Source: CAZSAT01 sp964604675 (lineage in GTDB: Bacteria > Myxococcota_A > UBA796 > CAJQPC01). From it: a stretch of 64,000 nucleotides of DNA. Numbering within the stretch: position 1 is the stretch's first letter; every line of letters begins with the position of its first letter. Of the stretch, positions 16,371 through 25,296 are shown in pieces. The position numbers and the translations under genes are program-made. The DNA lies in contig CAZSAT010000025.1 of NCBI GenBank assembly GCA_964604675.1, positions 1-64,000 of the forward strand. The letters run 5' to 3'. Under the pieces are notes generated by a model. The model had not been told where the DNA came from. It did not search any database and saw nothing but the letters and a program-made list of their open reading frames with translations.

Positions 16371-17413
16371 CCGGAGCGCTCCGTCTGCTGCTCGACGACG
16401 CCGTCGCGTCCGGCGTCGGGAGTGGCGCCGAGGCGCTGGTCCTGGCCCACGGTCGCACCGCAGCGCACGTGGTGGTCGGCCAGGCGGCTTCCACGCCCGC
16501 GCCCCGTCCCCATGCCGTGCCCGCTTGGTGGGATCTGGCCTCATTGACCAAGCCCCTCGTGGGTGCCGCGGTCACCTACGCGCTCGTCGAGCGAGGGCAG
16601 CTCGCGCTGGAGACCGAGGCCCACACGGTGTGGGACACCGTGCCGGTCGGCGTGACGATCGCCCACCTGCTCTCCCACTCGGCCGGCTACCGACCGTGGG
16701 CACCGCTGTTCGAGAGCGTGAGCGACTGGGGTTCGGAACCCACCCGATCCGCGATCCTGGAACGCGCCGCCGGGGACGCGCTCGTGGCGCGCCCCGGCAC
16801 ACGGTACGCCTACAGCGATCTCGGCTTCCTGGCCCTGTGCGGGGTGATCGAGCGCGTCGGCGGGGCCCGGCTCGACAGGCTGTGGCAGCGACTCATCCGC
16901 GATCCGGCCGAGGTCTCCGGGTTGCGCTTCGGCCACCCCGAGGCCGCCAGCACCCGCGTCACCGCGCTCCGCGGCCCCCACCAAGGCGTGGTCGATGACG
17001 ACAACTGCGCAGCGATGGGCGGGGTCTCCTCCCACGCCGGTCTCTTCGGAACCGCGGCGGGGGTGGGTGCCCTCACGCAGGCCTTCCTCGAGGGCTTTCA
17101 CGGGCGTGGCCCCTTCGCCTGGCCCGTGGTGCGGACGGCGTGGACCACCCGCGGATCCGGCTCCCACTGGCTGGGCTGGGATGGTCGATCGCGGGGTGCG
17201 TCGTCAAGCGGCGCTTACTTCCCAGACGACAGCGTGGGCCACCTGGGCTTCACGGGGACGAGCATCTGGGTGGCGCCGAGCTGGCACGTCGTGGTGGTGT
17301 TGCTCACCAACCGGGTGCACCCCTCGGACGCCGAGGCGCGCCACAAGCCGCTCCGGCGCGCCGTGCACGATGCCGTCGCGGCGCACCTTGGACGCCCGAG
17401 TGCGCCGCGATAG
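16367..17413 (+). CDS. Serine hydrolase of the beta-lactamase / class C penicillin-binding family
   Basis: 348 residues from TTG 16367, which overlaps the ldcA stop (TTGA); no better start is visible and the family core begins soon after. Catalytic motifs: SLTK (SxxK), YSD (YxN equivalent) in RYAYSDLGF, and HLGFTGT in place of the KTG box. Such enzymes are esterases, D-aminopeptidases or carboxypeptidases; pairing with LD-carboxypeptidase suggests work on cell-wall peptides or muropeptide-derived substrates. No signal peptide is visible, so it is probably cytoplasmic. Specificity cannot be read from the sequence. Confidence 0.75.
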   Translation: MTGALRLLLDDAVASGVGSGAEALVLAHGRTAAHVVVGQAASTPAPRPHAVPAWWDLASLTKPLVGAAVTYALVERGQLALETEAHTVWDTVPVGVTIAHLLSHSAGYRPWAPLFESVSDWGSEPTRSAILERAAGDALVARPGTRYAYSDLGFLALCGVIERVGGARLDRLWQRLIRDPAEVSGLRFGHPEAASTRVTALRGPHQGVVDDDNCAAMGGVSSHAGLFGTAAGVGALTQAFLEGFHGRGPFAWPVVRTAWTTRGSGSHWLGWDGRSRGASSSGAYFPDDSVGHLGFTGTSIWVAPSWHVVVVLLTNRVHPSDAEARHKPLRRAVHDAVAAHLGRPSAPR

Positions 17414-17416
17414 ACT
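17411..17416 (+). promoter_or_regulatory. -10-like TAGACT upstream of accD
   Basis: TAGACT (TANNNT) overlaps the stop of the serine-hydrolase gene and lies 27 nt before the accD ATG. The intervening leader carries a GGAG ribosome-binding site, so this would be a leadered promoter. Confidence 0.3.
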
Positions 17417-17443
17417 GGGCGGCCACAGGCACCCGGAGCGACC

Positions 17444-18322
17444 ATGGGCGACGGCAGTCGCTGGTTCGAGCAGCCCCCGCCGGAGATCCGGCAGGCCAAG
17501 GCCAAGGAAGCGCCGGCTCTCCCCGAGCGGCCGACCAAGGACAACTGGCTCCGCTGCAACGGCTGCGCTGAGTTCCTCTACAAGCCCAAGCTCGAAGAGA
17601 ACCGGCAGGTGTGTCCGCACTGCGATCACCACTACCGGTGGTCGGGCCTCGCGCGCCTGGGGGAGCTGGTCGACGACGACAGCTTCGAGCGGCACGACGC
17701 CGACATCGCGCCCACGGACGCGCTGGGGTTCGTCGACTCGAAGTCCTACGTAGGTCGCATCGAGGCCTCGCAGAAGAAGGTCGGGGAGCTCGACGCCTTC
17801 GTGTCCGGGAGCGCCACGATCGACGGCATGCCCGTGGAGATCGGCACCTTCCAGTTCGCCTTCATGGGTGGGTCGATGGGGTCGGTGGTCGGCGAAGCGA
17901 TCACGCGCCTCTTCGAGCGCGCCCTGAAGAACCGGCGACCGGCGATCGTGATCTCCGCATCCGGCGGCGCGCGCATGCAGGAGGGCATCCTCTCGCTGAT
18001 GCAGATGGCGAAGACCTGCGCTGCCCTCGCAAGGCTCCGCGCGTCGGGCATGCCCTACGTCTCGATCCTGACCGATCCAACCACCGGCGGTGTCGCGGCG
18101 AGCTTTGCCATGCTCGGCGATCTCATCCTCGCCGAGCCCAAGGCCCTGATCGGCTTCGCAGGACCTCGGGTCATCGAGCAGACCATCGGCGAAGCCCTGC
18201 CCGAAGGCTTCCAGACCAGCGAGTACCTTCTGGAGCACGGCATGCTGGACTTCATCGTCGGCCGCGACGCGTTGCGGGAGCGGGTGGCGTGGTCGCTGCG
18301 GTGGATGCTCGAGCCGGCGTGA
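17444..18322 (+). CDS. accD: Acetyl-CoA carboxylase carboxyltransferase subunit beta
   Basis: 292 residues. An N-terminal four-Cys zinc ribbon (CNGC about residue 38, CPHC about residue 57) is followed by the crotonase-like carboxyltransferase core, with SASGGARMQEG, TDPTTGGVAASFAMLGD and GFAGPRVIEQT. With AccA it moves the carboxyl group from biotin to acetyl-CoA, the committed step of fatty-acid synthesis. accA is not in the window. Leads accD-folC, the same order as in E. coli. The start ATG has GGAG 5 nt upstream. Confidence 0.95.
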   Translation: MGDGSRWFEQPPPEIRQAKAKEAPALPERPTKDNWLRCNGCAEFLYKPKLEENRQVCPHCDHHYRWSGLARLGELVDDDSFERHDADIAPTDALGFVDSKSYVGRIEASQKKVGELDAFVSGSATIDGMPVEIGTFQFAFMGGSMGSVVGEAITRLFERALKNRRPAIVISASGGARMQEGILSLMQMAKTCAALARLRASGMPYVSILTDPTTGGVAASFAMLGDLILAEPKALIGFAGPRVIEQTIGEALPEGFQTSEYLLEHGMLDFIVGRDALRERVAWSLRWMLEPA

Positions 18323-18329
18323 GGCGCAC

Positions 18330-19610
18330 GTGATCACGCATCCCGTGCTCCAACGACTCGTCGGTGCCGGCATCCGGCTCGGTCTGGAGCGCGTCGAGGC
18401 CTTCCTGCACGAGCTCGGGGATCCTCACCTCGCGGTGCCTGTGGTGCACGTTGCGGGCACGAACGGCAAGGGCAGCACCTGCGCCTTTCTGGAGTCGGCC
18501 CTCGTCGCGGGCGGAAAGCGTGTGGGGGTCTTCACGTCGCCCCACCTCCAGCACGTCAACGAGCGCATTCGGATCCAGGGGCGCCCGATCGACGACGCCA
18601 CCTTGTCGGCGCTGCTCGAGGAGGTGGTGTCTCGGGCGCGTGTGTGGGCCACCGACGCGCTCCCTCACCTTGGCGTGGAGGAGCAGCCGCTCACGTACTT
18701 CGAGGCCATGACGGCCGCCGCGTTCCTCCACCTCAGCCGGTGCGATCTGGATGTGGCGGTGATCGAAGTCGGACTCGGGGGCCGGCTCGACGCCACCAAC
18801 GTGGTGTCGGCGTCGGTGAGCGCGATCACGAGCGTCGGACTCGACCACTGCGACAAGCTCGGGCCGGATCATGCGAGCGTGGCCGCCGAGAAGGCGGGCA
18901 TTCTCCGACGCGACGTGCCCGCGGTGATCGGTCCCCTCAGCAGGGAGGCGCTCGCCGTGGTGCGCTCCATGGCCGGCGAGCGCGGCACACCGCTGTGGGT
19001 CGCCGGTGCGCAGTTCCGGACCGGGGGTTCCGCCGACACCTTCTCCTGGGAAGACGACGAGCTTCGGCTCGCCGAGCTCTCCAGTGGCCTGCCCGGCCAC
19101 CACCAGGTGGAGAACGCTGGCGTGGCCATCGCCGCCCTGCGCCTGCTGGGTCGTCAGCACCCGTCCCTCGCCGTGAGCGAGGCCGCGCTGCGTCACGGAC
19201 TGGCGCACGCCATGAACCCCGGCCGCTGTGAGTGGCTCTCCTCGAACCTGCTGGTCGACGGCGCCCACAACGTCGAGGGCGCACGGCGGCTCGCGGACTA
19301 CCTGCGCGGGCTGCCCCGCTCGGCACGTCGCACGCTCCTTCTGGGCATGGGCTGCGACAAGAACCCGCGCTCGGTGGCGGCGGCGCTGTCCGGTGAGGTC
19401 GACCGGGTGCTCACGACCTCGTGTCGGCATCCGAGGGCCCACACCCCCGGCGGCCTCGCGGAAGTGCTGGTGGGCCTCGATGTGCCTGTGATGCCCGCCG
19501 GTCCGGTGGAGAGCGCCTTGCCGCTCGCCCGCGACGGCGGCGGGCTGGTGGTGGTCGCCGGCAGTCTGTACCTCGCGGGAGCGATTCGGGACCTGGTCGG
19601 CGCCACGTGA
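18330..19610 (+). CDS. folC: Folylpolyglutamate synthase / dihydrofolate synthase
   Basis: 426 residues of the Mur-ligase-like FolC family: P-loop AGTNGKGST (about residues 43-51), FTSPHLQHVNERI, EVGLGGRLDATN and the C-terminal DGAHN motif. It adds glutamate to folates and, in bifunctional forms, makes dihydrofolate. GTG start 7 nt after accD. Its TGA overlaps the GTG start of the LptD-like gene. Confidence 0.93.
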   Translation: MITHPVLQRLVGAGIRLGLERVEAFLHELGDPHLAVPVVHVAGTNGKGSTCAFLESALVAGGKRVGVFTSPHLQHVNERIRIQGRPIDDATLSALLEEVVSRARVWATDALPHLGVEEQPLTYFEAMTAAAFLHLSRCDLDVAVIEVGLGGRLDATNVVSASVSAITSVGLDHCDKLGPDHASVAAEKAGILRRDVPAVIGPLSREALAVVRSMAGERGTPLWVAGAQFRTGGSADTFSWEDDELRLAELSSGLPGHHQVENAGVAIAALRLLGRQHPSLAVSEAALRHGLAHAMNPGRCEWLSSNLLVDGAHNVEGARRLADYLRGLPRSARRTLLLGMGCDKNPRSVAAALSGEVDRVLTTSCRHPRAHTPGGLAEVLVGLDVPVMPAGPVESALPLARDGGGLVVVAGSLYLAGAIRDLVGAT

Positions 19611-21196
19611 GCCTGGTGCTCGCCCTGTGCGCTGTGGCGCGGGCCGAGCCGGGCAGCCTCGAAGCCGACCGCGTGGTGCTCACGCCGGAGGAGCTTGCGG
19701 CGACGGACGGTCGCTGGGCATCCGACGGATGGCACCTGGACTTCGACGAAGCGCTGATCGCCGAGGGTCAGATCGTGGTCTCCGGGGCACGCCTGACGGG
19801 TTGCGAGACCGATCCCCCGGCGTGGGCGCTTCGCGCGGACGAGGTCACCTGGCGGTCGGACAGGCTCGTGGTTCGAGGCGGTGTGCTCGAGCTGGGCGGG
19901 CGCGGGGTGGTGCCGGTGCCCTGGTTGTCCCTCCCCACCGAGCCTCGTGCGGTCCAGCCGCACGTGCCCGAGCTGGGCTACGGCGACGACGGTCTCCGCG
20001 TGGTCGCGCCGCTGGCCGTCCGCGCCGGACGCGCCTCGTGGCAGCTCTCCCCCGGCGTCCGGACCCGGCGCGGGCCACAGCTCGGTGCGGCGGTCGCGCT
20101 GCCGTCCGGCGACGTCGAAGCGCTCGGCGCATGGCAGGGCTTGGCCGATGGGGCGCTGCGCGGGATGGTGCAGGCGGATCTGGGCGTTGCCGGGCCCGGC
20201 TGGCAGGCCGCCACCCTGGGTGCGCTCGCGTCGGACGGCGAGGTGCTCGGTGACTTCGCCCTCGACGCGCTCGGGCGCTCGACGCCCTGGCTCGAACAGC
20301 GCGCGCTGGCCGGCGTCGGGGCCCTGTCGGCCCACGTGCTCGGCTGGCAGCAGGACGGCGTGATCACCGCGCGGCCGGGCACGGCACTGGCCGTTCCCGT
20401 GGTGGAGCTCGGTCCCATGCGAGGGGACGCGGCCGTGTCGCTGCACGCGGTGGACGGCATGGCGCGGCTGTGGAGCCGAGTGGGCCTGGAGGATGTGCGG
20501 CGGCTGGGACCCGTGGAGACCACGGCGCGCGCCGAGGCGCGATCGCTGACCTATGGCACCGAGCAGGCCATCGATGGCTTGCTCGAGACCACCGTGCTGG
20601 CGCCGCTGTGGGCGGAACACGGCACCTGGGTGCACGAGCTGGCGGTCGGTGCGCGCGGAGCGACGGGCGCGCGCCTCGGCGAGCTCACCCCGCGCGTGCC
20701 CGACGACCTCGCACCGGTCGGTCCGTCCGCCGGGCCGTGGGTGGAGAGTCGTTGGTGGCGCCGAGGCGCGTCGGTCACCGCCGCCGGTGGACTGGTGACC
20801 GATGGCGCCGGGTGGGCCGGCGAGGGGCGTGTTCGCGCCCGCAGCGGACCGGTCGCCGTGGACATGCAGGCGGTGTCCGACGGAAGCGCTACCCTGGTTG
20901 GCGGTCGCGTGGGCTACGACGATCAGGTGGTCGACCTCGGCGTCACGAGCTGGCACGCCGACGGCCTGATCAGCGTCGAGCAGATCGGGGTCGACGCTGC
21001 GGTGGACGTGGTTCGGGAGCGCGGCGTCTGGACCCCTCGCGGCGAGGTGCTCGCAGCGCCGGACGCCTTGCAGGCCTGGCGCGTCGGGATCGGCTGGGCG
21101 AGCCCCTGCGGGTGCATGGAGCTCGGGGCCGAGGGGGGCTTCGACCTCGATCAGGAGGCGCCGCAAGTCCTGGCCTGGTTCGACCTGCTTCGTTGA
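19607..21196 (+). CDS. Short, divergent LptD-like LPS assembly outer-membrane protein
   Basis: 529 residues from GTG 19607 (GTGA overlap with folC). A short signal (MSLVLALCAVARA) is followed by an LptD/OstA-like N-terminal region: ARLTGCETDPPAWALRAD corresponds to the usual TTC..dnPdW.l.A, and VPVPWLSLPTEPRAVQPHVPE to the usual gVPvlylPyfs.P, then a Gly-rich beta-barrel-like region. E. coli LptD has 784 residues, so this is a compact version, with few of the usual Cys. It probably places LPS in the outer leaflet with the Lpt proteins encoded at 51.8-53.0 kb. Family call is by motif; LptE was not seen. Confidence 0.65.
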   Translation: MSLVLALCAVARAEPGSLEADRVVLTPEELAATDGRWASDGWHLDFDEALIAEGQIVVSGARLTGCETDPPAWALRADEVTWRSDRLVVRGGVLELGGRGVVPVPWLSLPTEPRAVQPHVPELGYGDDGLRVVAPLAVRAGRASWQLSPGVRTRRGPQLGAAVALPSGDVEALGAWQGLADGALRGMVQADLGVAGPGWQAATLGALASDGEVLGDFALDALGRSTPWLEQRALAGVGALSAHVLGWQQDGVITARPGTALAVPVVELGPMRGDAAVSLHAVDGMARLWSRVGLEDVRRLGPVETTARAEARSLTYGTEQAIDGLLETTVLAPLWAEHGTWVHELAVGARGATGARLGELTPRVPDDLAPVGPSAGPWVESRWWRRGASVTAAGGLVTDGAGWAGEGRVRARSGPVAVDMQAVSDGSATLVGGRVGYDDQVVDLGVTSWHADGLISVEQIGVDAAVDVVRERGVWTPRGEVLAAPDALQAWRVGIGWASPCGCMELGAEGGFDLDQEAPQVLAWFDLLR

Positions 21197-21211
21197 GGGC
21201 CCTACGTCGGG

Positions 21212-21217
21212 TACGAT
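21212..21217 (+). promoter_or_regulatory. -10-like TACGAT upstream of the Ig-repeat lipoprotein
   Basis: TACGAT lies in the 32-nt gap after the LptD-like gene, 5-17 nt before the three candidate starts (GTG 21223, ATG 21229, ATG 21235). The ATG at 21235 has GGAG 6 nt upstream. Confidence 0.3.
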
Positions 21218-21228
21218 CGGCCGTGGAG

Positions 21229-22515
21229 ATGCCCATGCTCACGCTCTTGTTTGCCTGCTCGGACCAGTCGATCGGGACCTTCAACGCGGAGCCCACGGCC
21301 GCGATCACCTCGCACGTCGATGAGGACGAGGTGCTCGAGGGCGACGAGATCACGGTGCGCGGATCCGTCAGCGACGCCGATGACGCCACCGAGGACCTCG
21401 TCGTCAGCTGGTTCGTCGGTGACGGCGAGGAGTGCGTCGCCGAGACACCCGACGACGACGGCGGCACCGAGTGCACCCTCGTGCTCGACCCGGACAACCC
21501 GCGCGTCACGCTGGAGGTGACCGATCCCAGCGATGCCACGACGGCCGCCTGGGTGGACTTCGAGGTCGTCCCCACCGCGGCGCCCACCGCCGAGATCACG
21601 TCACCTCTGGCGGACGACGTGCTGTTCGAGGACGAAAAGATCGTGTTCGAGGGCATCGTGGCAGATGAGGAGGATGCACCCCAGGATCTCGATGTGGACT
21701 GGAAGAGCGATCTCGACGACTGGCTGGACGACGTCGACGCCATCCCGGACAACGAAGGCGACGTCATCGGCTACGGCTACCTGAGCGCCGGCGAGCATGC
21801 GCTCACGCTCTATGTCGAGGACAAGTTCGGCAAGACCGGCACCGACACCATCATCATCACGGTCAACCCGCCGAACGATCCCCCGAGCTGCAGCCTGGAC
21901 GCGGCCGACCCGACCGAGGGGGAGACCGGCGACACGGTCGTCTTCACCGGCACGGTGGGTGACGACGGCACGCCGGTGGAGAGCTTGAGCATCGACTTCT
22001 CGTCCAACGTCGACGGCGAGCTCGGCGAGACCACGGCGTCGAGCGACGGGAGCGTCACCTTCTCCTGGGCCGCGTTCACGCCGGGGGCCCACACGGTGAC
22101 GATGACCGTGGAAGACCAGTACGGCGAGGTGTGCACCGACACCGCCACCCACACCTCCGAGGACCCCGCGCCCGACGACTACTCCGGCACCTACCTCCAC
22201 TCGGGCATGAGCTATTCCTGCGCCTACGGGCTGGTGTCCATGAGCTCGTCGAGCTTCATCGTGACGGACTCCAACCCGACCATCGCGGTGTACGGCGGTG
22301 GATCCCAGCCGGGCACCATGAGTGGATCGTTCAGCACCGACACCGAGTTCACCGCGGTCAACACGCTGCCAGGCACGTGCACCGAGACCTACACCGTCAC
22401 CGGGGAGTTCATCGACGCCTACACGATGGAGGGCACCCTCACGGCGACCTACACCGGCGGCACCTGGTGCTTCGACTGCACCAACCAGTCCTGGTCGTTC
22501 ACCGCATCGCGCTGA
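21229..22515 (+). CDS. Secreted lipoprotein with three Ig/PKD-like repeats
   Basis: About 428 residues. The N-terminus MPMLTLLFAC gives a very short lipoprotein signal with Cys10. Three Asp/Glu-rich Ig-like or PKD-like repeats of 90-100 residues follow, each beginning PTAAITS, PTAEITS or PPSCSLD and ending in a pattern such as HALTLYVEDKFGKTGTD. A distinct C-terminal domain (about residues 315-428) has paired Cys (SYSCAYG, GTCTETY, WCFDCTN). Very acidic, as expected for a surface or saline-exposed protein. Function unknown; the repeats suggest a stalk or adhesin-like role. The ATG at 21235 is an alternative start with better ribosome-binding-site spacing. Confidence 0.7.
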   Translation: MPMLTLLFACSDQSIGTFNAEPTAAITSHVDEDEVLEGDEITVRGSVSDADDATEDLVVSWFVGDGEECVAETPDDDGGTECTLVLDPDNPRVTLEVTDPSDATTAAWVDFEVVPTAAPTAEITSPLADDVLFEDEKIVFEGIVADEEDAPQDLDVDWKSDLDDWLDDVDAIPDNEGDVIGYGYLSAGEHALTLYVEDKFGKTGTDTIIITVNPPNDPPSCSLDAADPTEGETGDTVVFTGTVGDDGTPVESLSIDFSSNVDGELGETTASSDGSVTFSWAAFTPGAHTVTMTVEDQYGEVCTDTATHTSEDPAPDDYSGTYLHSGMSYSCAYGLVSMSSSSFIVTDSNPTIAVYGGGSQPGTMSGSFSTDTEFTAVNTLPGTCTETYTVTGEFIDAYTMEGTLTATYTGGTWCFDCTNQSWSFTASR

Positions 22516-23442
22516 TCAGTCCAGCGCGCTCCGGACCTTCTTGTTCGCGCTCAGGACGGGGAGGATCTCGTCGGTGCGGTCCTCGCCGGCGCATCCCCCC
22601 AGCTCCTCGGGGTTCGCGCAGACGCCGATCTCGGGGCCCTTCTTGAGAGCCTTCGCGCTGGCGTCGAGGATTCGGCTGCCCGCCTCGGCGAGCGCCAGCT
22701 CGTAGCGTTCACGCACCGCTTCGGCCTCGGCGAGCGCGGCGGCGTCGCCGTCGGCGATCGCGTCCTCGAAGGGCCGGAGCATGCCTTCGAGGTTGTCGGC
22801 CATCTTGTCCAGCTCGGGGTCGAACAAGGCGTTCGCGAGCGCTGCCAGCTGCACGTAGCCATCGGTGCCGGTGAGCTCGACCGCCTGCTGTTCGGCGGGC
22901 TCCAGGCCCAGCTCCGGCCACGGCAGGGCGAGGATCTCGTCCACGTCGGCGGCGAGCGCTCTGTTGTCGTCGATGTGGGCGGCGAGGGCGGCGTTGAGGG
23001 ACTCGCCTTCGCAGCTGGCACTCTTCTGCCGGCCCCCCGGCCCCAACAACGACATCACCGAGCTCGGGCCCGCGCACTCGACGATCTCGCGGTCGCCATG
23101 GGCCGCCAGGGCCGCCTCGAGCGCCGCCATGAAGATCGCGGCGCTGTCTTCCTCCAGGAGGCTGATGTGCGCCTGGGTCTGGAGGTACTGGTGCGTCAGG
23201 GTGCGTCGCTGACTGCTCGCCCAAGCCGACAAGCCGTCTCCGCCGCGATCGCCCAGCAGCAGCACGGCACGTTCGAGGTCCTCCAGCGAGCGGCTCAGGT
23301 CGGTCAGTCCGCGCTGCGCGGCCTCGAAAGACGGTCCCAGGCCCTCGGCGTAGCGGGCGAAGAGCGCCGAGGACTGCGCGACACGATCGGGGTGGTAGTG
23401 CGCCGGCTCGGCGGCGAAGGCGAGAGGCAAGAGGGTGAGCAT
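22516..23442 (-). CDS. Secreted helical protein of unknown function
   Basis: 308 residues from ATG 23442, chosen because GGAGG lies just upstream and the signal peptide MLTLLPLAFAAEP follows at once; a start 14 codons earlier would bury the signal. The mature part is Ala/Glu/Leu-rich and helical, with Cys at about positions 123, 143, 281 and 287. No family recognised. It abuts the upstream lipoprotein gene tail to tail (stops adjacent) and is divergent from holB. Confidence 0.6.
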   Translation of the reverse strand: MLTLLPLAFAAEPAHYHPDRVAQSSALFARYAEGLGPSFEAAQRGLTDLSRSLEDLERAVLLLGDRGGDGLSAWASSQRRTLTHQYLQTQAHISLLEEDSAAIFMAALEAALAAHGDREIVECAGPSSVMSLLGPGGRQKSASCEGESLNAALAAHIDDNRALAADVDEILALPWPELGLEPAEQQAVELTGTDGYVQLAALANALFDPELDKMADNLEGMLRPFEDAIADGDAAALAEAEAVRERYELALAEAGSRILDASAKALKKGPEIGVCANPEELGGCAGEDRTDEILPVLSANKKVRSALD

Positions 23443-23468
23443 GGAGCCTCCAACGAGCGTTCGGGAGC

Positions 23469-23474
23469 GATAAC
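23469..23474. promoter_or_regulatory. -10-like GATAAC / GTTATC shared by holB and the divergent secreted-protein gene
   Basis: On the plus strand GATAAC ends 8 nt before the holB ATG with no Shine-Dalgarno. On the minus strand the same bases read GTTATC, about 26 nt before the ATG of the secreted helical protein, which does have GGAGG. One site could serve both directions. Confidence 0.35.
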
Positions 23475-23482
23475 GGACCCCC

Positions 23483-24481
23483 ATGGAAGCGCTTCCCCTC
23501 CTCGGACAGGATCGCGTGCTCCGCCCGCTGCTGGCGGCGGCGCGCGCCGATCGGCTGCACCACGCCTACCTGTTCGAGGGGCCCGATGGGGTGGGGAAGG
23601 GCGCCGCAGCCCGTTGGCTGGCGCGAGCAGCGGCCTGTGAAGTCTCGTCCGAGGGTCGCCCCTGCGGTCGCTGCGGCACGTGCCGCCAGTTCGCCGCCGG
23701 CACCCACCCGGACCTGGTGGTGCTCAAGCCGGATCCCAAGCGTGCGAGCGGCACGATCAGCGTGGAGCAGGTGAGGGAGCTCATCCGGTCGGTGGGGTTG
23801 AGGCGCTACAACGCGCGCTGGCGCACGGTCATCGTCGACCCGGTCGACAAGCTGATGCCTCAGGCGGCCAATGCCTTGCTCAAGACCTTGGAGGAGCCGC
23901 CACGGGGCACGGGCTTCGTGCTCCTGACCAGCCGGACGAGCGCGCTCCTGCCCACCGTGATCTCCCGTTGCCAGCGCATCCGGTTCCGCGCCGTGCCCGA
24001 GTCCGAGCTCGCCGCGTGGCTCGAGGAGCGCGGCGTGCACGACGCGGTGCGGCTGGCCCGACGGGCGCGCGGCAGCGTCGCGCGCGCCCTCGCCCTCGCC
24101 GAAGAGGACGGCAGCGGCGACGAGCTCCGGGACGAGCTGGTGGCCGCGCTCAAGGGCGGGGCGGCCGGGCAGCAGGCCTTCGCGGAACGCGTAGCGAAGG
24201 GCAAGCGAGCCGACGTCCAGCTGCGCATCGAAGCGCTGCTCGAGGTGCTCGAGACGCTGCTGGTGGACACCGTGCGGGTGGGCTCCGGATCGGATGTGGG
24301 GCTGGTCCACGACGACCGCGAAGACCTCGTTCGCGCGTGGGCTCCGCGGCTCTTTCCCCGTGGCATCGACCGCATGCGGGAGGAGATCGACCAGACCCGG
24401 CAGCGCATGGAGGTCAACGTGAACACCCGCCTGATGGTGGAGTGCCTGGTGGCCCGTCTGGCCGAACAGCTGCGTGGTTGA
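23483..24481 (+). CDS. holB: DNA polymerase III delta' subunit
   Basis: 332 residues of the AAA+ clamp-loader family: P-loop-like GPDGVGKG (about residues 33-40), the zinc module with CGRCGTC, and sensor-like LLKTLEEPP and SRCQRIRF. Delta' is the stator of the clamp loader. The gene is followed by tatD with a TGATG one-base overlap, a common holB-tatD pairing. No Shine-Dalgarno; a GATAAC element lies 8 nt upstream. Confidence 0.9.
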   Translation: MEALPLLGQDRVLRPLLAAARADRLHHAYLFEGPDGVGKGAAARWLARAAACEVSSEGRPCGRCGTCRQFAAGTHPDLVVLKPDPKRASGTISVEQVRELIRSVGLRRYNARWRTVIVDPVDKLMPQAANALLKTLEEPPRGTGFVLLTSRTSALLPTVISRCQRIRFRAVPESELAAWLEERGVHDAVRLARRARGSVARALALAEEDGSGDELRDELVAALKGGAAGQQAFAERVAKGKRADVQLRIEALLEVLETLLVDTVRVGSGSDVGLVHDDREDLVRAWAPRLFPRGIDRMREEIDQTRQRMEVNVNTRLMVECLVARLAEQLRG

Positions 24482-25263
24482 TGGTCTTCGACAGCCACTG
24501 CCACCTCGACCCGGAGAGCTACGGCGGCGACGCCGTGGTCGACCAGCTCGTGGCCACGGCGAAGGCCACCGGGGTCACGCGGATGCTCACCGTAGGCTCC
24601 GGCTACGGCGACGGCTCGGCGGCTCGCGCGGTCACGGTCGCGCGCCGTCACGATCGCGTCTGGGCTTCGGTCGGCATGCACCCGCACGACGCCAAGGACC
24701 TGACCGATCGCGTCCTCACCGACCTCGTCGCCCTCGCGGCCGATCCGAAGGTGGTGGCCTTCGGCGAGATGGGGCTCGACTTCTTCTACGACAACAGCCC
24801 GCGGGACGCGCAGCGCGAGGCGTTCCGACGCCAGATCCGCACCGCGCTCGAGCTCGATCTACCCATCATCGTGCACGACCGGGACTCGGATGGGGAGGCC
24901 TTCCGGACCTTGCTCGACGAGCAGGCGTTCGAGGGCGCTGGTGTGCTCTACCACTGCTTTGCAGGCGACGTTGCCGACATGGAGCAGCTGGTCGACGCGG
25001 GGGGCTACCTGTCGCTACCCGGCGTGGTGACCTACAAGAAGTCCTTGGACAGCCAGGCGGTGGCCAGGGCCGTGCCACTCGACCGCTTGCTCGTCGAGAC
25101 CGACGCGCCGTTCCTCACGCCCGAGCCGCTGCGCGGACGGCGCAACGAGCCGGCGCACGTGACCCTCACCGTCGACGCCATCGCGCGGCTGCGCGGCATC
25201 TCCTACGAAGAGCTCGCCGCGGCGACGACGGCCACGGCCTGTCGCCTGTTGCGGGTGCCCTGA
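24481..25263 (+). CDS. tatD: TatD-family metal-dependent DNase
   Basis: 260 residues. TIM-barrel hydrolase motifs: FDSHCHLD at the N-terminus, GEMGLDFFY, VHDRDSDGE, YHCFAGD and LVETDAPFL. TatD enzymes are Mg-dependent 3'-5' exonucleases implicated in DNA repair. The ATG shares its A with the holB stop, implying coupling. The frame is open upstream but only through holB. Confidence 0.92.
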   Translation: MVFDSHCHLDPESYGGDAVVDQLVATAKATGVTRMLTVGSGYGDGSAARAVTVARRHDRVWASVGMHPHDAKDLTDRVLTDLVALAADPKVVAFGEMGLDFFYDNSPRDAQREAFRRQIRTALELDLPIIVHDRDSDGEAFRTLLDEQAFEGAGVLYHCFAGDVADMEQLVDAGGYLSLPGVVTYKKSLDSQAVARAVPLDRLLVETDAPFLTPEPLRGRRNEPAHVTLTVDAIARLRGISYEELAAATTATACRLLRVP

Positions 25264-25296
25264 GGACGGGCTCGGCCGAAGCCGGCCTCGGATGGA

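Noticed and set aside
15131..17413. A 760-residue fusion ending in the serine hydrolase
   Set aside because: The N-terminal part is a shadow of ldcA; the hydrolase is better started at the TTG overlapping the ldcA stop.
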